Below, piece by piece: positions 56,000-64,000 of a DNA stretch of 64,000 nucleotides (position 1 is the first letter of the stretch; each line of letters starts with the position of its first letter). Source of the DNA: Incurvaria masculella (lineage: Eukaryota; Arthropoda; Insecta; Lepidoptera; Incurvariidae); NCBI GenBank assembly GCA_946894095.1, contig OX335656.1:2991001-3055000 (forward strand), read 5' to 3'. Made by a program: the position numbers and the translations under genes. A model generated the notes under the pieces. It saw only the letters and a program-made list of their open reading frames with translations. It was not told the DNA's origin and made no database searches.

Positions 56000-56240
56000 T
56001 ATAGTCATTTATTGTTACGGTCAAGCAGTTTCACACCATATAGATTCGAAAAATTGTGCCCGCTAATGAAAAATTGTCCTCCGCCTCGCAAAAACCTAGC
56101 ATGCATTATGCAAATAAACCTCGAATGCTGCCCAAAAAGTGGCGGCCATTTGCGGTCAGGCCCGGACAAACTTTGGCGAAAAATGACCAAAAAAATTCTG
56201 AAAGCGGATGAAATTGGAGTGCGCTTGTAAAGTTTGGCCG
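56000..56240. other. Balanced-composition block with octamer ATGCAAAT
   Basis: ATGCAAAT at 56108-56115 is the POU-domain octamer. The block also has 'gtggcggccatttgcgg'. Overlapping 72- and 83-codon frames on opposite strands are unrecognisable. A conserved enhancer is a guess. Confidence 0.25.
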
Positions 56241-56826
56241 CGCTTTGTCGAAGCAAGCCTCGCCTCGTAAACGCATTATTAAACCATATACCCTGTTACT
56301 AGTAAACCCAGATCAACCTTTATGCTATGTTTTATCCCTTTATAAGAATGTAATATTAAAATAAGACCTTTGAACGGTAACATGATAACTTTTCTAAACT
56401 GAAAAATGCCCGAAAAAATAACTTTTTGATTTGGATTTCGTCCACCATGCGATCGAACATGAGCAAGTCTGCATTTTATGGAATTAGGTTGTGGGAGTTC
56501 TGTTCAAGTGAATATGCCCTCAGGCCACATTAGTTCCACCTTAATCCACTGGCGTTTTTAGTCGTAATAAAATACAATTATGGTATAGTGCATAAAATTT
56601 GTTTTTTCTGGTTGGTATTATAATTATGGTTATTATAAATCTCTCTTCTTTCTTCTTCGGGCGAAAAATAAGGACGGATATATTTTAAAATGTACACTAA
56701 CCACATGTTGTGCTCTCCACGCTCTGAGTATGTTAATTTTAGTACTTGAAGCGAGTAGGTCAACGCGAAGAGGCAAGCAACAAACGGCAGCTTTCGTACT
56801 GACTGTACCACGGCTTCCGTCACGCA
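56241..56826. other. No recognised gene
   Basis: A+T-rich; two overlapping minus frames (56578-56823, 56633-56866) are anonymous. Confidence 0.4.
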
Positions 56827-56945
56827 TTTTTATTTTATGCGACCTGACTTGGATGGCTAATACCACACAACTACCGTTATGATATTAGCCCAATACACCA
56901 CATTCCCAAAGAGATTAGGTGCCATACCGGGACCTTCCCTTTATG
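56827..56945 (-). repeat. SINE S1 3' part
   Basis: 'tatgcgacctgacttggatg', 'gctaataccacacaactac', 'gccataccgggaccttccc': inverted S1 tail and distal body, with the poly-A as a short T run on the left. Confidence 0.75.
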
Positions 56946-56999
56946 AGCCATTATATCACGTTGAATTCGAAAATATCAATGTTAGTCCAAAGAGTGACG

Positions 57000-57260
57000 T
57001 GACCTATCTTCTCCCGCCGGACTAATGATCATCATTTGGTGGCCCGAAAAAGATTCCTTCTCACATTCTCGCTATCTGTCCGTTGCTAGGCAACGCACCC
57101 TTATATCAGTCGCCTGGCAACCGCGCCACATTAGCACCGCTCCTGGCGACTCCGCTGAGATGACGCTTAACGAGCAGAGGAAAACTCGGCGGAAAAAAAT
57201 ATTTGCCGGAGGTTTGATATTTTGACATCCACGACATGCTTCTGTGGAGGCTACGAGCAG
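57000..57260. promoter_or_regulatory. Balanced block with an RFX X-box-like palindrome
   Basis: GTTGCTAGGCAAC at 57082-57094 is a perfect 13-bp palindrome of two RFX-type half sites. A further half site, 'tggcaacc', lies at 57115-57122. The block is GC-richer than its surroundings and may be a promoter-proximal element; no attached gene is visible. Confidence 0.3.
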
Positions 57261-57456
57261 TCCCACCTACTAAGTATCTATAATGATCTGTTGGATGGTC
57301 GGGGAGATTATAGGCAGACGATGGGCATTCTTCTAGCCACATCACCTTATTAGAAAGCATACATTATGAATTAAACTTTTCGTCTCACTCAAATTCTATG
57401 GTTTGAACATGAAAACGTTATTCTAATGTTAAATATTCAAAAACGATGTGCATGTA
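57261..57456. other. No recognised feature
   Basis: A+T-rich spacer before the G1 copy. Confidence 0.35.
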
Positions 57457-57755
57457 AAAAAAACCGGCCAAGTGCGAGTTGGATTCGCACACAAAGGGTT
57501 TCGTACCATCGTACAAGATTAAAGAAAAACACGTTTTTTTAATGGGAGACCCCTTAATTTTTTATAATTTTTAAATATTACCTATTTGCTGTTTCAGCGG
57601 TAAAATAAATACATACTCTGTGAAAATCTCAGCTGCCTACCTATTACGGTTAATGAGATACAGCCCTGATGACAGACGGACGGACAGCGGAGGCTTAGTA
57701 TTAGTGTCTTTTTAGGGTTCCGTACCCAAAGGGTGTCAACGGAACCCTAAAAAGA
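57457..57755 (-). repeat. G1 repeat, full-length, inverted
   Basis: 'aaaccggccaagtgcgagtt' opens it, 'tttcgtaccatcgtacaaga' and 'acggacggacagcggaggct' follow, and it closes with the palindromic pair AGGGTTCCGT (57714-57723) and ACGGAACCCT. The proximal palindrome is complete here, with both arms intact. Confidence 0.88.
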
Positions 57756-59129
57756 TACCACTATAGTTATTCTACTTGTATACACATACATAGGCTTACT
57801 CCTTCGATTTTCTTTACATTATTTATTGGTTTTACTAGTGTTTAATTAAGTTATTTCTATAGTAAAACCAAATGCTTTGTCAATCAATTTATATTGAAAT
57901 TCAGTTAATTAAACGAATTATTCCTTTCTTCTTTTAATATTTTTGATCCCAGCCTAAACATCTTATATTCATCGCTCGTCCTACTCAAAACCTATGTATG
58001 CATTGACGAAACCTTTTATGCAATTGACTTCTATTCATCCATCTCAGAAAATAACTTATTATAATTTAAATCTCACAACTTTCTAATAGAAGTGATTAGA
58101 CCAAATGTATTCTCGTCCAAGCAAAGATTGATACTAAAAATTACGAATTTATGATGAAGGTACGATTTTGGCGGAATACTAAATTCTAATTCGTGAAATG
58201 CTTTGTCTGTTCTCTACACACTTATATTTTTGGAACCTCATTAAGACCTACAGAGTTTTTTTATTAATTTGGGGATCTAAATTATATCGAAATTCGCAAA
58301 ATATTTTCGATTTTATAATTAAAAACTATTTTTTTCTGAATAAATTCAGCGTCGTTGTAGTTGGCAGGTAGTTACAGAAATGTTTTTATTTATTGTCCAA
58401 AAGCACCGTGGAATAAATATGAAACAACTAGACAAAACCTCGTTATTTCGTTATCATCGAGGTTATTTTCTCGTTGGTGTATGAGTCTAACCTTGTTTTA
58501 TGAAAATATGAGGACCATTCAAAATTATGTTTCCTCGACTGCAATTTTAGGGAAAGTTTGAACCAATTTCAACAACGTTGCATGATCAAAATATCTGCAG
58601 TAAGCCTTCGGATATTATATAAAATATTAAATTTATAATTATAATTAAAACATTATAAATTAAACTGATTATTATTGATCGTTAAAACTGGTTATATTTA
58701 AACATTTCAAATTATTTTTATCTATGAATTTTTTTTTTACGGCAACGCAGTCTTTTATAAAAAAATAAGTATTTTGTTGAACAACAGTGAAATTCTAAAT
58801 AAACATATATACTTAAATGTTTTTCAGTTTTATTACGTAGGCTGTGGCATATTTATTTAGCACTGACCTCAAACAGATTAATTAAACATTTTAAGCCACT
58901 GACGTGACGTTATCTCTTTTAAAGTAGCTAAATTAAATTTCGGAAAATAAATGACAGTATGTAAATAAAACCTTAAAAAAAATCTTAAATGGCCTAGTCT
59001 ACCGGCCTGGTCAGGTTGACGATTTTTTTATTCTTTATGTTAAAAAGTTTTTCTATAAAAACGGAATATTTGAATTTGGATTAACGAAACATAATCAAAC
59101 GTATCAGTTATCTCGTTAGCCTTCGGTAA
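57756..59129. other. A+T-rich, nothing recognised
   Basis: Long A+T-rich stretch. The 66-codon plus frame at 58361-58561 is anonymous. Confidence 0.45.
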
Positions 59130-59400
59130 ACTTAAAAGTAATTCGAATTCCGTCGCTCGACGAGTACATTTTTCAAAACGCCGCCCACCGTGTCGGGTGT
59201 CCGAGGTCTCCGCGTCAAAGCGCCTTGAATCAACACTTTAACCCCACCCGACTGAAGGATTAAACTGAAATATGAACGCGCGCCGGCCGAAACTCGTCGT
59301 AACAAATTAAGCAACACAAAGCGAAACGCGAAAACGGACAGCGCCGGCGTCTCGTATTGCCGGAGGCTATTCTCTGTCCGCCCGTTTTGTGTGCGAAAAA
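59130..59400. other. GC-rich island
   Basis: CpG-rich (aacgcgcgccggccgaaac, cggacagcgccggcgtctc). Two overlapping minus frames cross it in different phases. Candidate regulatory island. Confidence 0.35.
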
Positions 59401-59487
59401 ATACGCTATAAAGTGACAGATTTCAGGGAAAATTTGTGAATCTACCCTAAAGAGCATACGGTCCGCAATGTAATTTACATGTTTGCA

Positions 59488-59790
59488 TTATTTATTCATC
59501 ATCCACAGACAGTACACTGCACTCGGATTTGTCATATTTTATCATTTTATCATTAGCCAGTTCGGCAATCCCAGCGAAGAAGAACTGGCAAGAAACTCCG
59601 CTGGTTTTTTTTTCAACGTCCACTTAGTCTAAGTTTACGAAAGTATAAAGTACAAACAATTAATATCACATGCAACAGTTCATGACAAATATAAGTTGAT
59701 TTGTGAAGACTATGCCCGCCATCACATGTTGCCAATTGGAGCAAGCCAGTCCCCACAAACAGCACCCGTTCACGAGCATCACGCCGGGCT
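59488..59790 (-). mobile_element. L3 LINE 3' end, longer copy
   Basis: The same block order as 49683-49945: 'cactgcactcggatttgtc', 'gccagttcggcaatcccagc', 'gaagaagaactggcaagaaa', 'ccaattggagcaagccagtc', 'cgttcacgagcatcacgccg'. The shared 5' part shows the family extends at least 300 bp upstream of its tail. Confidence 0.75.
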
Positions 59791-59904
59791 CAGCCATCGC
59801 CTCTGTCAACGTCTTTGACTATACCGAATTCATCTAAGTACGTTTTTGGTTTATGGAAATAGAAACTTACATTCCAAGACATCGAATACACAAAAAAAAA
59901 TCGG

Positions 59905-59975
59905 CCCTCCTTATTAAAAAGGCGTTAACTATATATGAGGCCCATATTTAGTACCCGCCTATTTAATAAGGAGGG
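59905..59975. repeat. 20-bp inverted repeat with 31-bp loop
   Basis: Arms CCCTCCTTATTAAAAAGGCG (59905-59924) and CGCCTATTTAATAAGGAGGG (59956-59975) are complementary with one mismatch. Possibly a tiny fold-back element. Confidence 0.8.
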
Positions 59976-60389
59976 CAGGGGTTTTCACAAATATAAATTA
60001 TGTTAGTTGAATCAAAACGGTCTGATTTAAAGTATATGAAAATTAATAGGGAAGGTGTGTATATGCGTGAGAGAGAGAGAGGGTGTTAAACCTTACACGG
60101 TGTTTTTTGTACGATGTTATATTTGTGGATGAATCAAATATATCATAAATTAAATTTGTTTACTCAAACAAATGTTGGATTTAATTGTTTCCAACTAAAT
60201 ATAGCTACTTAATTTCTTTATAATAACAGTAAATATTACAACATTTTACAACAATTACCCTAAACACACATCCCAACACCTCACACAATACTGTTTCCCA
60301 TGACACACCAGCCTCTTTGTTTGGGAAATGTAGACTAATGTTTTGGTTTTTGTGAATTAATAAGGTTAGTATGCTATGTTTTTTTAATG
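59976..60389. other. A+T-rich, short GA microsatellite
   Basis: 'gagagagagagaggg' at about 60068-60083. A 108-codon minus frame at 60205-60531 includes SINE tail sequence at its start and is not credible. Confidence 0.4.
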
Positions 60390-60480
60390 CAGCATTGATG
60401 GTTTGTACCATACAACTATATACCGTTATGATATTAGCCAAATCATTCCCAACACCACATTCCCGACTAGGTACTATTAT
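60390..60480 (-). repeat. SINE S1 tail fragment
   Basis: 'ggtttgtaccatacaacta', 'ccgttatgatattagcc', 'cacattcccgactaggtac': inverted and diverged S1 end. Confidence 0.6.
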
Positions 60481-60603
60481 AATAATATTATGACACCCGG
60501 GGCGGTAATGGACTAGACGAAAATGCCCCATTTGGTAGGTATAATGCTATAAATATCTAATAATCTAATCTAATAAATATTATAAAGGGGAATGTTTGTA
60601 ATA

Positions 60604-60646
60604 ATGGATGGATGGATGGATGGATGGATGGATGGATGGATGGATG
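60604..60646 (+). repeat. GGAT microsatellite, ~10 units
   Basis: An uninterrupted ggat run close to the 5' end of the Helitron; the next Helitron carries the same run, slightly shorter, at 61565-61600. Confidence 0.95.
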
Positions 60647-60814
60647 TTTGTTACTCTTTCACGTAAAAACTACTGAATGGATTTTAATGAAACTTTACAA
60701 TAATATAGCTTATACATCAGAATAACACATAGGCTACAATTTATAAACATATTGTGCCCATGGGCTTTAGAACTTTCACGGGGCTGCGAAAACGATGCCG
60801 GTAGCGCTACTTCA

Positions 60815-60915
60815 CAGCAAGGGGAGCGGGGCCGGGGGCGGGGGCGGGCGCGGGGCCGGGGGCGGGGCGGGCGGTCCGACGGGGGCGGGTGCGGGGAGGG
60901 GGGGGGGGCGGGTAA
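60815..60915 (+). other. G-rich tract, potential G-quadruplex
   Basis: Many G runs of 3 to 8 separated by 1-3 bases (ggggccgggggcgggggcgg). The related but shorter tract in the next Helitron is at 61768-61815. Confidence 0.8.
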
Positions 60916-61530
60916 GGCTTGGTATTTCCCGCAACTTTAGGACTAACTATTTGGCAAAATCCTTGAGAACCAATTACTCGATTCAGATGCGGATTGTATC
61001 TACGTCTAGCCTGATTCTACTCAAAACTTATAGGCTACATAATATAACGCTTCATTACCTGAAGGGTAAGTAGAGAGTGTTAAATTCTTATAACTTGCGA
61101 ACCACTAACCCGATTTATGTGCGTATTTTATCAATGTATAGGATCTCTGGGAGCAGTCAGGTTCGAGATGGGTTACTGTTTTCGATTTTGAGGCTAGCTG
61201 TGGGTTGGAGTCCACGCAAAACTTACCTACATTACACGTTACTTACTTACTAGGTAAACAATGTTGCAGTGCAAGTGCAGAAAGGTTCTGGCGACAAATG
61301 CTTTTTTTAAATAGCCACCAAATGTCAACGAAGCTCTAAATGGGAATTATTGGATGTTTCTCATTAAATCATGCTATTTCATCTCGAACGATCTTGATTA
61401 AATTTGGTAGATGGATACATTGTCCTGGACCAGTTTGACCCTATTTTGGATCAGCCATGTCGGATACTTTTTATCCATGAAATAATTTAGCCGACACTAA
61501 CCCGAGCAGAGCCGGGTACCGCAGCTAGTA

Positions 61531-62664
61531 TCTAATAAATAATATAAAGGGGAAAGTTTGTCATAATGGATGGATGGATGGATGGATGGATGGATGGATG
61601 TTTGTTACTCTTTCACGTAAAAACTACTGAATGGATTCTAATGAAACTTTACAATAATATAGCTTATACATCAGAATAACACATAGGCTACAATTTATGT
61701 GCCCATGGGCTTTAGAACTTTCACGGGGCTGCGAAAACGATGCCGGTAGCGCTACTTCACACCAGGGGGAGCGGGCCCGGGGGCGGTGGCGGGGAGCGGC
61801 GGCGGGGGGAGGACAGACGTCGTGACTGTTTGGTGTCCGTTTGGCGAATTTTCAAGGCACTAGCGATTTGTAAAACTTAGTACATGTACATTTAACTACC
61901 CGGGAATTAGGATTGGCTAAATAGAATTCAGTTCCGCTTACGCTAAGATGGGGCTGTCATACAAACTGCAATGCTATGCACGGCTCGGCTTTGCGGCGGC
62001 AGCGCTTACTTTTACTGAAGTACGACTTGGTATTTCCTGCAACTTTAGGACTACTTGGCATCACGCTAAATCGCCGGAGGAGCGACCAACAGAATAAAAT
62101 CCTTGAGAACCAATTACTCGATTTAGATGTGCATTGTATCTACGTCTAGCCTGATTCTACTAAAAACTTATAGATTACATAATATAACGCTTCATTACCA
62201 GAAGGGTAAGTAGTGAGTCTTAAAGTCTTATAACATGCGAACCACTTACCTGATTTATATGCGTATTTTATCAATGTATAGCATCTCTGGGAGCAGTCAG
62301 GTTCGAGATGGGTTACTGTTTTCGATGTTGAGGCTGGCTGTGGGTTGGAGTCCACGCAAAACTTACCTACGTTACACGTTACTTACTAGGTAAGCAATGT
62401 AGCAGTGAAAGTGCAGAAAGGTTCTCGCGGCAAATGTTTTTTTTTAAATAGCCCCAAACGTCAACGAAGCTCTAAATGGGAATTATTGGATGTTTCTCAT
62501 TAAATCATGCTATTTCGGCTCGAACGATCTTGATTAAATTTGGTACATGGATACATTGTCCTGGACCAGTTTGACCCTATTTTGGACCAGTCATGTGGGC
62601 TACTTTTTATCCATGAGATAATTTAGCCGACACTAACCCGAGCGGAGCCGGGTACCGCAGCTAG
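61531..62664 (+). mobile_element. Non-autonomous Helitron, second of the tandem pair
   Basis: It begins A|TCTAATAAATAATATAAAGG only 2 bp after the first ends, and closes with 'acccgagcggagccgggt', 'accgcag' and CTAG|T (62661-62664). It is collinear with the first but has an extra ~200-bp block (about 61810-62030, including 'ggcggcagcgcttac') where the first has its long G-rich tract. No coding capacity. Confidence 0.82.
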
Positions 62665-62974
62665 TACACAAATAAAATTTCGTAATTACAATATCTAGTC
62701 TCAAACCTAAATGGAAACAATACAAACATTACGCCCGCTTGTTTCACCCTTAGCTCTATATTTCAACCCTCAGGATGTATTAATTACTTCCCCTAACCTC
62801 TGAACATTCAAACTCAGCAGTAAACACAGGGGTTATAGTTTAAGGCTTGGTCGTCTTTAATATTGCTAGAATATCCTCGTAGTTGCCTCCTTCCCGTAGC
62901 TGGTCGAATGTTTTAAGGTCAGTCGATTACGTTTGGTTTGATAAGAGCGTAACCTTTGCAACTTTTCTTAAGAA
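62665..62974. other. No recognised feature
   Basis: Mixed composition spacer between Helitron copies. Confidence 0.4.
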
Positions 62975-63140
62975 CTAGTCAAGGTACCCGACGCTGCTCG
63001 GGTCAATTTCGTTTCGGAAATTCAACCGGACGGAGCTTCTATACTTGCTGTTTGGAAGCACAGGATTTCACGCGGGCTAATTTGAAAATTGCCTACAAAT
63101 TTCATTAAAATCGATCCGAGTCCATGCATAACATACAAAC
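62975..63140 (-). mobile_element. Helitron 3' end, degraded, inverted
   Basis: The minus strand reads 'gacccgagcagcgtcgggt', 'accttga' and CTAG, the same hairpin-plus-CTRR end as the neighbours. Upstream sequence (to about 63140) is diverged and its 5' end is not found. Confidence 0.6.
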
Positions 63141-63237
63141 ATGTCCACACATGTCGATGGACTACAATGGGTACATTTAAAAAATAATATTGAAATCAAA
63201 ATTATTGGAGCTATTATGTATGCTTGTTTGAAAACTT

Positions 63238-63455
63238 ACGGCTTTTCACGCGGCGGGAGGAGACATTATCCGACGTTTCGAGCTGATCTTTCAGCCCGTT
63301 GTCAAGGAGGCAGCCGCCACGTTCGTGCGAACGTGCTGAACGTGACAACGGGCTGAACGATCAGCTAGAAACGTTGGAGAATGTCTCCTTCCGCCGCGTG
63401 AAAAGCCGTAGGTTTACAAACAGGTTCAACGACCGCGGTAATCTCAATAGTATCA
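63238..63455. mobile_element. Long fold-back element with 67-bp arms
   Basis: Arms 63238-63304 and 63343-63409 are inverted copies of equal length (acggcttttcacgcggcggg / ccgccgcgtgaaaagccgt) with few mismatches. The 38-bp centre itself contains the perfect palindrome CACGTTCG-TG-CGAACGTG. A shared flank, 'caacgaccgcggtaatctc' at 63430-63448, also follows the deleted copy at 37.8 kb. Frames through it (63141-63356, 63299-63613) are palindrome products. Confidence 0.85.
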
Positions 63456-64000
63456 TATTATGTATGCTTGTAACAATTCTGATTACTGGGTGGTTTTCGA
63501 TAAGTCTTTTTAGTGTTTCTGTTCCTAAAATAATAGTAGTAATAATAGAAATAAAAGTATCATTTCTTTATCTGTCTGTATGTCTGAGTGAACGCCCATT
63601 TTCTAACGGGTAGAGGTAGAATTATGATGAAAATTAAATGCATATATTTCCTAGCATAATATAGTCCCTAGGAGCGATATAAAAATCAAGCTTGTAAGTC
63701 AGCGCGATCAAAAAAGAGCATATTTTGACACTCGCAAATACATCAAAACCTATAGGTCCCTTCCCGTCGACCTGGAATCAGGATATTTGGCAAGGAGCAA
63801 GTTCAAAATATCATTACTTTGTAGTTTTTATAGCGACTTACATCAAACAGTAGTTTTAAGTAAGAAGCAGACGGACAGATATAAATACAGACTTATCACG
63901 GGCGGCCCGCGTTTCGCTAGTGCATAATGTAACCGGTGTCGTCTATCCAACGGCATTTTCTACATCTCGAAGGGCGATCCAGTTTAAAAACGTCGCAAAC
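63456..64000. other. No recognised gene to the window end
   Basis: A+T-rich with a GC-balanced last 150 bp ('cgggcggcccgcgtttcgct'). It may contain the start of a repeat cut by the window edge, but I recognise none. Confidence 0.35.

Larger units (their letters stand above)
60569..61528 (+). mobile_element. Non-autonomous Helitron, first of a tandem pair
   Basis: It begins A|TCTAATAAATATTATAAAGG and ends with the hairpin 'acccgagcagagccgggt', 'accgcag' and CTAG|T (CTAG 61525-61528). TC and CTRR termini, the subterminal hairpin and A|T insertion are Helitron hallmarks. It contains a GGAT microsatellite (60604-60646), a strongly G-rich block (60820-60915) and no replicase-helicase. Frames through the G-rich block code for Gly/Arg repeats only by composition. 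Confidence 0.82.

Noticed and set aside
60752..61073. Gly/Arg-rich RNA-binding-like protein
   Set aside because: The Gly/Arg stretch is the translation of a G-rich tract inside a Helitron.

Overview
The window looks like nuclear DNA of a lepidopteran insect (moth or butterfly). It is A+T-rich with no operon-like coding layout. It is packed with repeat types that I associate, from general knowledge, with lepidopteran genomes: tRNA-headed and 5S-headed SINEs, Helitrons with a TC...CTAG structure, the 'AGGGTTCCGT' repeat, TTAA-flanked MITEs, and LINE 3' ends of the CR1/L2, jockey and RTE type. I found no host protein-coding gene I would defend, so the window is most simply an intergenic or long intronic stretch. 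The only long intact reading frame is a LINE polyprotein.

Layout. 1-13.6 kb: SINE and LINE fragments, three copies of the AGGGTTCCGT repeat, a tandem array of ~190-bp units (4.7-5.9 kb), a TTAA MITE, a perfect 3 x 125-bp tandem repeat (10.1-10.5 kb) and a decayed LINE C-terminus. 13.6-28.3 kb: the centrepiece, two direct repeats of 3,728 bp that begin TG, end CA, are flanked by the 4-bp duplication ATGT, and enclose a 3.9-kb core with no recognisable gag or pol. This has the architecture of a very long-LTR, non-autonomous retrotransposon (LARD-like). Its left LTR is split by a 3,325-bp LINE with an intact endonuclease-reverse transcriptase frame, and the right LTR preserves the empty site. 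The core holds a LINE RT fragment and a tandem array made of decayed SINE pieces. 28.3-42 kb: a second TTAA MITE, two 5S rRNA-headed SINEs, several GC-rich islands, an RTE fragment, a tRNA-Leu-like repeat and a ~160-200-bp tandem array (40.1-41.1 kb). 42-54 kb: an S1 SINE, a GC island with a TATA box, a small Helitron, a perfect 22-bp hairpin, an RTE C-terminus, the second tRNA-Leu-like repeat in the opposite orientation, fold-back elements and a third TTAA MITE. 54-64 kb: mostly unannotated A+T-rich DNA with islands carrying X-box-like and octamer-like motifs, then two head-to-tail Helitrons (60.57-62.66 kb) and a long fold-back element.

The parts do not form a pathway. Read as history, the order is: old SINEs and LINE fragments, then capture of some of them inside the LTR element, then its recent insertion (about 8 differences between the LTRs, counted by eye), then the LINE insertion into one LTR. 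Repeat families are named here as S1 (tRNA-headed SINE), S2 (5S-headed SINE with the S1 body), S3 (second tRNA-like SINE), G1 (AGGGTTCCGT repeat), M1 (TTAA MITE), L3 (LINE 3' end with the GAACTGG hairpin) and Q (Helitron-internal segment).
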